From Codonopsis lanceolata (Eukaryota; Streptophyta; Magnoliopsida; Asterales; Campanulaceae), in the NCBI GenBank assembly GCA_013146195.2, contig CM028384.1:70965990-71029989 (forward strand): a stretch of 64,000 nucleotides of DNA. Direction: 5' to 3'. The notes under the pieces were generated by a model. The model ran no database searches, was not told where the DNA came from, and saw only the letters and a list, made by a program, of their open reading frames with translations. This document shows positions 56,934-64,000 of this stretch, piece after piece (position 1 is the first letter of the stretch; every line of letters begins with the position of its first letter). The translations under genes and the position numbers were made by a program.

Positions 56934-57491
56934 ACAATCGTTAAATGTCTACAACCGCCCCCCCCAACCTCCCAAGCTCCCCCTCCCCTCCCCCCACTTC
57001 GTCTTCCTTTTCTCCGGTTCAAGAACCACCATTGTTGATCCGCCGGAGTTCTCCCACTTCATCTTGCAAATCGCAGCATTGTAGATGCTTTCAGAGCCGT
57101 GTGAATTGATTGAACCTTTATTAAGTCTGAGCTCTACCGTAAGATCGCTGGAATTGATTGAACTTTGTAAAATTACAATCCTAGCTCGTTATTAAAACTG
57201 ACATTTGATTTCTGGAAATAATAATACTAATATAAGTTCTTGTTGACCTACCAAGCACTCTCCCAAATTAACAGAGAAGAACACTACACAATAATATCAT
57301 ATCCCATTAATTCCCATCTAGTCTTTCTCTCGATCTTCGTTACCGAGCCAAAAACTTGTCTTTTCTAGTGAAAACCAATGGGGATGGAGTTGTTGAACAC
57401 TTTGATTAAAAAAAACAGAAGAACATACCCCCCCGAGTTGATAAAGTCCTCGACCCACATTCGTCTTCCATATTCATCTCCGTTAAAAAAT
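56934..57491. other. Unassigned, C-rich then mixed
   Basis: No gene or delimitable element recognised. Confidence 0.3.
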
Positions 57492-57674
57492 TGTAATGTA
57501 TATGAGAATTATTGAAGCTGAGTAGCTCTGCATATCTTTCAAATTTCTGTTTTTGGGTTACTTTACATAGAATATGAAGGAGGATATATATACAGAGATA
57601 TGGCTAATAGCCTAATAGAAAGATTCTATCCTGTGATGTCATACATACATCACAGGGAGTCATGCAATCTAACA
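57492..57674 (-). mobile_element. Short Copia LTR (3' LTR candidate)
   Basis: Read on the minus strand it starts TGTTAGATTGC and ends CATTACA, 183 bp, with an AT-rich TATATATATCC stretch. It lies just past the end of the Copia polyprotein, in the position of the 3' LTR. No 5' LTR is present, so pairing cannot be checked. Confidence 0.5.
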
Positions 57675-59810
57675 TACTAGACTTTATCATATGGACCCTT
57701 GACATCCTTCATCTTTCCATTAGTACACTCGACACCCTTTGTTCTACCAGCAGTGGTTTTGTCTTTGGATACATCCATATTAGCCCCCCTCAAGCTGAAT
57801 GTGGTAAACAAGTTAAACACATTAAGATTGTCCAGAAGAGAGGTCAGTGAAGGATGAGATAAGGCTTTAGTGAACAGATCAGCTAGCTGAAAATTGAAAG
57901 TAACATGATGGGTAGAAATGAGACCAGCAAAGCATGTAATTCTGCACTCATTGCCCTACACCAGTTTGGATCTTTAAGAGCTTGAGTGTAGGAAAAAGGT
58001 TCAGTGAAGGAAGATATATTACAAATATAAGAGTGATAGGAAGGAGATATGGCAGAATAAGAAATGAAAGTGGAAGGGACTAACCTTGTAGAGCAGGAGG
58101 TATTAGCAAACTGAGAAGACAGCCCAGTATAATCTTTGAATTTGTTTGGCACTTGTCTTTGTCTAACAGGCCTGGTAGAGGGCTGAGGTGGACTAATGAC
58201 AGGATGTGACTCTGAGGGAGAATTAGAAGAGGAAACTGAAGCAATAGAGGAAGGGGAAGAGGCTGAAGATGGAGGAGAGGTTGGAGGTGATGATAGTGTT
58301 GTTGGTGTGGAAGATGATGTAGGAGAGACATGATCTGAAGAAGGAGTACGTGAGGGAGTGGGGATGGTTGATGGAAGAGGAGATTGGCACACATAGGAAT
58401 AGGAGTAAACATGGGAATGGCTGAATCATTTGTGTGATAAGGAGGAGAAGCATAAGGAAAATGATCCTCATAAAAATAAACATCTCTGGAATAAAAAACT
58501 TTATGTGTGGACAGATCATAAACTTTATAAGCCTTTTTGCCATAGGGGTAGCCAAGAAAAACACACTTTGAGGCTCTTGAAGAGAACTTGTCTCTTTGAG
58601 ATTTTAAAGTGGAAGCAAAACATAAACAGCCAAAAACTTTTAAATGATTGTAGGAGGGAGTCTGGTTTAAAAGAAGTTGATAGGGTGTCTTAAAGGAGAG
58701 AAGATGAGTAGGAGTTCTGTTAATTAAGTATGTGGCAGTAAGAACACATTCCCCCCAAAATTTAATAGGGAGATGAGCCTGAAATCTCAAAGCCTTGGCC
58801 ACATTGCGAAGATGTCTGTGTTTTCTCTCCACCCTTCCATTCTGCTGGGGTGTTTCCACACAAGAACTGTGTTATTCAATTCCCATATTAGTAAGAAAGA
58901 CAGAAGTGGTTGTGTTAAAGAATTCAGAACCATTATCAAACCTTATGACTTTGATAGAGGTATGAAACTGATTATTAACAAGTTTACGGAAGGAAGAAAG
59001 GAAAAAAAAGAACTTGAGATTTTGAAGAAAGAAGGTATGTCCGTGTGGTTCTAGAAAAATCATCAACAATTGTAAGGAAAGAGTGAAAACCATTACAAGT
59101 GTGATGAGTATAGGGACCCCATACATCACAATGAATGAGATCAAAGGGAGCAATAACATTAGAACTACTTAAAGGAAATGGAATTTTGCATTGTTTGGAT
59201 TGATGACAAACATCACAAACTGTAGGAAAGCTATTCTTATTACATGAAATATGGTAATGTTTCAAAATAGTCATAGGAACATGTCCTAGTCTATGATGCC
59301 ATATTGTGGCAGAATCAGCAAATACAGCAGATGCTGCAGGAGTATGGGAAATATGCCTATCCATAGAGAATTTTGTGCCAGAGAAATTAAGTTTGTACAG
59401 TCCCTTCTGCAATTTACCAATCCCCTTCAAGCTCTTGCAAGCTAAGTCCTGGAAGAGACAATAAGTAGGAAAGAAGATTAAACAACAATCATTATGGGCT
59501 AAAAGTTTGCTTACAGATAGCAAATTGCAAGAAAACTTAGGAGCACACATGACATTTAAAAGATGTAAACCATTTGGAAGACAAATTGTGCCAGTGTGAG
59601 TAATGGCAGTGGTCAAACCATTTGGTAAATATATGATAGAGGAAAAGGGAATAGCATTATCAAGCATATCAAGGGAAGAAACTATGTGATCAGAGGCTCC
59701 TGAGTCTATGACCCATTCATAAGTGTGGGGAGCAACAAAATTAGATTGAGTTGAACTGTAAACACTTAAAGTTTCATGAAGCTTACCAGCAACCTGATAT
59801 TAATGAGTTG
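57675..59810 (-). pseudogene. Ty1/Copia retrotransposon polyprotein, truncated and internally deleted
   Basis: Reading the minus strand from the right: protease motif VIDSGASDH (near 59700), gag-pre-integrase with HHRLGH and CDVCHQSKQ (zinc-binding HHCC), integrase core with FDLIHCDVWGPY, FDNGSEF and TPQQNGRVERKHRHL (DDE positions), and GYPYGKKAYKVYDL after it. A Ser/Pro-rich linker follows, and the first residues of RT (NWCRAMSAELHALL) stop abruptly near 57930, where the frame resumes with the very end of RNase H (THHVTFNFQLADLFTKALS). So nearly all of RT and RNase H is deleted. Gag and the 5' LTR are absent. Several frameshifts are also present. Not able to transpose by itself. Confidence 0.9.
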
Positions 59811-59875
59811 GGTAATTTGTGGGTTGAGTTTGTTGAGTTAATGTGTTGTAATTGTCAGACCTACTTTAAAATATA

Positions 59876-60556
59876 GGGTGAAATTTGGGTCGACCCATTT
59901 TTTGAAATTTATAACCCCTCCAGTGTCATGCTTTTTTTTTCAACTATGAAAAGTCACTTTTGGGGGTAAAATGACTATGATACCCTTAATGAAGCGAAAG
60001 AACGCTCAGATGTCACTTATAAGTGAACCGCGATTCATCAATTTTAGTGCATTAATATTTGCACCGCAGTTCAATAGTTTAATTTCCTAGTCTAATTGCA
60101 CCGTGATTCATCAATTTTATTGCATTAATTTTTACACCGTGGTTCAATAGTTTAATTTCCTAGTCTAATTGCATGATGGTTCATCAATTTAATCAGATAT
60201 TTTTTGCACCGCGATACAAAACGTAATGAATCAGACCATGTCATCCACCTTCTTCTTCCATCTCCTCCGTCGTAAGTTGTTTTCTTCCTCATCCTCCTCC
60301 ACCTTTGTCTCAACTGAAAAATCATTCAACCCAGCATAGATCCATTACAGTTTCGTATTTCATGAATCAAAAATATCGTTTACCTTTCGGGGGCGTTGCG
60401 CACAATCGTGATTTTCGAACTCAACAGTGCTGGAAAAAGATGATCTAAACATTTTATAAACAAATTTTCAAAAAGGGATTTTAGAGGTTGATGAAAAAGA
60501 AGGGTGGACTGGAGGGGTTATAAACTTCAAAAAGGGGTCTGACCCGCAATTTTCCC
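59876..60556. mobile_element. MULE, non-autonomous
   Basis: GGGTGAAATTTGGGTCGACC and, on the other side, GGGTCTGACCCGCAATTTTC plus CC are inverted repeats, continued by AAATTTATAACCCCTCCAGT against ACTGGAGGGGTTATAAACTT. A perfect 9-bp duplication TAAAATATA lies at 59867-59875 and 60557-60565. The interior has tandem units of about 72 bp (CCG.GATTCATCAATTTTA to TTTCCTAGTCTAATTGCA) at about 60028-60200. Confidence 0.9.
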
Positions 60557-60827
60557 TAAAATATACTCCCTCTATTCTACCTAAAAAATCTTCATTTGAA
60601 AAGTCTAATTATTAAGAGATATATTAATGATATTAAAGTTAGTTATAATTATAAAAATAGTTAAGTACAAACAATGTACTTACAACACAAGTGGAATGTA
60701 AAGATGAAATCTTCTAGAAATTATAAGCATAAATTTTTAAAGTGGACTCTTAGAGTGAAACATTTCACAATAGTATAGTAGACTCTTTTTTTTTCGAAAG
60801 GCGTATAAAAAAAGAAGAATTAAATAA

Positions 60828-60996
60828 TAATTTGGTCCCTGGACATGTAGAAAATCAATGTTTTGGTCCCCTCGGGACCAAATTATAACGGTGGGAAAAT
60901 TGGTCCAAAAATACATGTCCAGGGACCAAATTCTATTGTTTTTTTATCTGGGGACCAAAACATTGATTTTCGACATGTCCAGGGACCAAACATTAT
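60828..60996. mobile_element. Foldback element, TTTGGTCCCTGGACATG type
   Basis: TTTGGTCCCTGGACATGT, then AAAATCAATGTTTTGGTCCC, at the left is the inverse of GGGACCAAAACATTGATTTT and CATGTCCAGGGACCAAA at the right. Inner copies of the phrase also occur. No clear target duplication. Its ends resemble the TIRs of 13229-14354. Confidence 0.7.
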
Positions 60997-61035
60997 ATTA
61001 ATCCAAAAAAGAAAGAAAGAATTGCTTATGAACTA

Positions 61036-61289
61036 CTCCCTCTGTCCATAATTATTATCTTGGTGGATTTGGCGTACGGTTGAAGGAAATATATTTGACT
61101 GAATTATTAATATTAATTTGATATGTACTTTATTTTAAAGCATATATGTATGTAGGTCATAATTAAAATATGATGAAAAAGTAATGATAAAATAATAAAA
61201 TTGTTTTTTTTTAAAAAATTAAATAAAATAATTATTTTAGGATCGAAGAAAAATGAAAACTGAAAAATAATTTGGATACGAAGGGAGAG
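61036..61289. mobile_element. Stowaway MITE, diverged
   Basis: CTCCCTCTGTCCATAATTAT at the left and ACGAAGGGAGAG at the right, flanked by TA, 254 bp. Interior phrases (GGCGTACGGTTGAAGG) relate it to 47477-47734. Confidence 0.7.
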
Positions 61290-61556
61290 TACAATTATAA
61301 AGGGGGTCGGACCAAAAATATCACGTATTTGACTCGGTTGTTGGTTACCTTACCTAACATCACTTGCACTTAAAAACTTAACAGTACATTTTGACTAATT
61401 TAAAAAACCAGATCATTCAATGTGAACTCAATCGATAACCGGTTAGGCCGGCTGCAGTAAGATTCTAAACTACCATTCATTCCACTTCAGATCTTGTGCT
61501 AGAGAGCTCCATTGCTATTAGTTCTAGAGAGAGTCAGAGAGAGAGAGTGAGAAGAG

Positions 61557-61752
61557 ATGACAAGGCGATCTGGGTCATCTTGTTTACGGTGTTGTTTGGT
61601 GGTGTTTGCGGTGATCTCTGCTCTCTGTGTGTGTGGACCGGCTTTATATTGGAAGTTCAAGAAGGGTTTATTCTTCAATGGCAATTCACCATCTTGCTCT
61701 CCTTGCATTTGCGATTGCCCTCCTCCTCTTTCCCTTCTCAAGATTGCTTCTG
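61557..61752 (+). CDS. DUF1068-type small membrane protein, exon 1 (partial gene)
   Basis: From ATG 61557 the frame reads MTRRSGSSCLRCCLVVFAVI, then SALCVCGPALYWKFKKG, CSPCICDCPPPLSLLKIAS, and meets a GT donor at 61753. This is the usual first exon of the plant DUF1068 family: a short basic Cys-containing N-terminus, a transmembrane helix (about residues 11-28), a GP.LYW motif and a C.PC.CDC cluster. The rest of the protein, normally a Glu/Lys-rich coiled coil, would be encoded by later exons, which are not found before the window ends. The function of the family is poorly known. The gene has a CT-rich 5' leader and a possible TATAAAG near 61296. Confidence 0.75.
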
Positions 61753-64000
61753 GTTTGTCCTCCTAGCTTTACTTTAGATTCGTTTCTGTTTATCTTTTTG
61801 TTTCAATCGATTTTTTTTGTAATTTTGAGTGAAATTAGAGTATACCCATTTCGTTATTTCTATGTTTGGGGTGTATTTTTGAAGTTAAATATCCTTAATT
61901 TCTTTGCTTGAAGAATTAAAGTAGCTTGAGAGAAAACCCGATTGCTGTTTAATTTGATCTCTCCTTTTTCAAGAGTATCAAACTATCTATGTAATGAGCA
62001 TGACTCTTATTCAGCTTGTTGGAGTTTATTGGTTACCTTGAGTAACAAATGGAAGAGGAAATGGATATTTCAGTCTTTCTGTCACTCTGCCTACACTTTC
62101 TCTTTTGTGGGATTGGGCTTGGGATTATGTTTTCTGGTGTGTTTGTGTATTGGAAATTGTGCTTCCTAAGCAAGATCTGTTATGGAGCTTCTGTTTAGTG
62201 GTTTTGCACAAGCTACTTGTTTGACTCATCCTGGATGTCTAACTAATCAGCTTGCTTATCCGGTTTTTGGATTTAATTTGGTCCTATTGTGGTGCCACTG
62301 TAACTCATGATTAGCTGTTATTATGCTACAGCATCAATCCAAGTTTCCTTGAAGCAGGTGTTCTGTACTTATTTTTTCTATGATTGTAGGTGTTTCAATC
62401 CAAATAACTTAATTTGGCTTCCATGATTTCATTTATTAGTTGATTCACAGCTTAATAAGATATGAGAGTACAGCTATAAATAACTACCAACTAATGAATT
62501 TTTACATCTACAAGTCCAATACCTTATGGCCACCCCATGGAGTATAGGATAAACATGTGAGCACACAAGTTGTAGTTGCAATGAACTAGAAAGGTTGTAT
62601 AGTTTTACTTGGTATCTCATCTAACATCTTGATCCGATATCACAGAAGCCTGCTAGGCAAAAGAGTACATTTTATGAAGGTTTTTAGGTGTAGAAAGCTC
62701 ATTTGCTGAAGTGGATCCCGAATGGACTAACCCCACCCCCCTCCTCTCTCTTTTTCCGATTAGTAATATTGATTTGGGTGTAGTGCTTTGTTAATTATTG
62801 GATGGTTCTGTCATCCATGATAATTATGCTCTGGGGTTAGTTTGTTAGAGGCAGAGGCTCATCATGAGCAGTTTGCGTGTATTTCTTATTGCTTTCCTGT
62901 CGTTCACTGGGGTAATGCTCCTGAACCATTACTCCTTTGCAGTTGGCTTTCATCATATTGGACTTTTTGTGTATGTACCGACCCACCCTAGTAGATAATA
63001 TTGGTAAATTTGTAGTTGTCTCTGGGAACTTTTACCCATGTTTCTGTTATTGTAGTGTCACCAATAAGAAGGAAGTTTATTGTCTTTTAGAGACACAAGC
63101 TGTTTCTTTTCAAAACCATAAAAGATTCCAGAGATACAACTGCTCATCCGGATCACTTGGGGATGTCTACATTATTTATTATTTCCATTACTACAAAATC
63201 AAGAGCCTTTCTGTCTCTGTCTCTCTCTGTGTCTGTCTCTCACTCTCATGAACAAACATACACACACTCAGTTTCTTAAATCAAATCCTTATGAATTACG
63301 ATTGACTTTCAGCAACAATTTTAGTTGTTATGTTGGTGATTTGATACATTATATGCCATTTTTAAAGAACTTTAGTTATCCTAATCATAGTTTAGCTGCA
63401 CCAGTTACAAAAATTTATTGAAGTTTTTGAACATTGTCAGATTGTCTTGTCTACTTTGGAAACTATTGTATTGTTTTCCTTAAGAAGTGCACCTTATGGT
63501 GTCTTTGTTTATCATTTGTGTCTGATGATACCATGGATTTTCCAGCATCCATGCTTTTCTGCTCCCACTTGAATCATGTGAGGGTCTTAGTTGACAATTT
63601 CTATGGATAACAAGTAATTACAGTCTACAGACAACCACCTCTTTCGCCCTCCTGATAGTTGTATATTCATAGAGGACAAAGTCTTAAGGAATAAGTATCA
63701 ACTCTGTTGGGGTCTTCTCGTATCATAGACAATGCATGCAACTTAAAATTAAACTTAAGACTTTCATTCCCGACACTGGGAATAAAGTGCATATATTAAT
63801 TTGTACTTTGGATGGTAAAGTTAATTTGACAGGTCCTCCTCCTCTTGATGATTTAGTATCGTAGAAAGTAAGAGAACTATATTTTTAGCTTCATGCCCGA
63901 TTTTTGTTGCGTTTCTTTTGTGCTTGTTTCCCATGCACCAATAGTAGTAGCACCCCATCTTGGGAGAAACTTTATTTAGTTCTTAAATTGTTGAGAAAAT
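61753..64000 (+). other. Long first intron of the DUF1068 gene (inferred)
   Basis: T-rich, typical of plant introns on the plus strand, with no matching second exon visible. A (TCTG/TC)n tract lies at about 63207-63247. If a second exon exists it is beyond 64000. Alternatively the transcript ends early. Confidence 0.4.

Noticed and set aside
60863..61051. 62-codon frame with GPN repeats
   Set aside because: Produced by the inverted GGGACCAAA repeats of the foldback element.

Overview
The window is nuclear DNA from a flowering plant, most likely a eudicot. Genes are split by short GT-AG introns, intergenic DNA is AT-rich, and transposable elements of plant type (MULEs, Stowaway and Tourist MITEs, PIF/Harbinger, Copia, LTR elements, a tRNA-derived SINE) fill most of the sequence. 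There are no operons, tRNA or rRNA genes. I could not fix the species.

Clearly supported host genes are few. A SHV3-like glycerophosphodiester phosphodiesterase-like gene (GDPDL, minus strand, 14960-18260, 8 exons, about 785 aa) has a signal peptide and a C-terminal GPI-type tail. A temperature-induced lipocalin cluster occupies 29542-46254 (two-exon genes, 185 aa). A peptidase S28 / Pro-X carboxypeptidase-like gene lies at 51753-54853 (plus strand, 10 exons, 500 aa). The first exon of a DUF1068-type small membrane protein starts at 61557 and the gene runs off the right edge. An apparently intact Myb/SANT-like ORF (23257-24676) belongs to a PIF/Harbinger transposon whose DDE transposase (21089-22548) is broken.

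Layout: 1-3.7 kb, degenerate transposon-like ORFs; 3.7-4.7 kb and 12.0-12.4 kb, three related putative box C/D-type non-coding RNA units with TATA-like boxes; 5.6-9.6 kb, three consecutive TIR elements; 13.2-14.4 kb, a MULE; 15-18.3 kb, GDPDL; 19.4-20.4 kb, an AAAAGTGACAC minisatellite; 20.6-27.3 kb, Harbinger genes plus NPH3 and bHLH gene fragments; 28.2-29.2 kb, a Stowaway-type element carrying pieces of a KH-domain gene and a phosphoserine aminotransferase gene; 29.3-46.3 kb, the lipocalin locus, in which a 6.1-kb segment is present twice on either side of a 100-N gap and a retroelement; 47.5-50 kb, MITEs and a Pack-MULE carrying a dead RING E3 ligase; 51.7-54.9 kb, the S28 peptidase; 55.2-61.3 kb, SINE, MULEs, a deleted Copia element and a MITE; 61.5-64 kb, the DUF1068 gene.

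The main theme is gene-fragment capture by DNA transposons. At least four elements (6731-8016, 28175-29205, 35271-36693 with its duplicate 43991-45432, and 48648-49903) enclose host-like or GC-rich gene-like sequence between terminal inverted repeats, and several have perfect 9-10 bp target-site duplications. The Stowaway-type carrier and the repeated C/D-like RNA units are the least ordinary observations. The lipocalin repetition looks like two unmerged haplotypes, although a true unequal-crossover duplication is possible.
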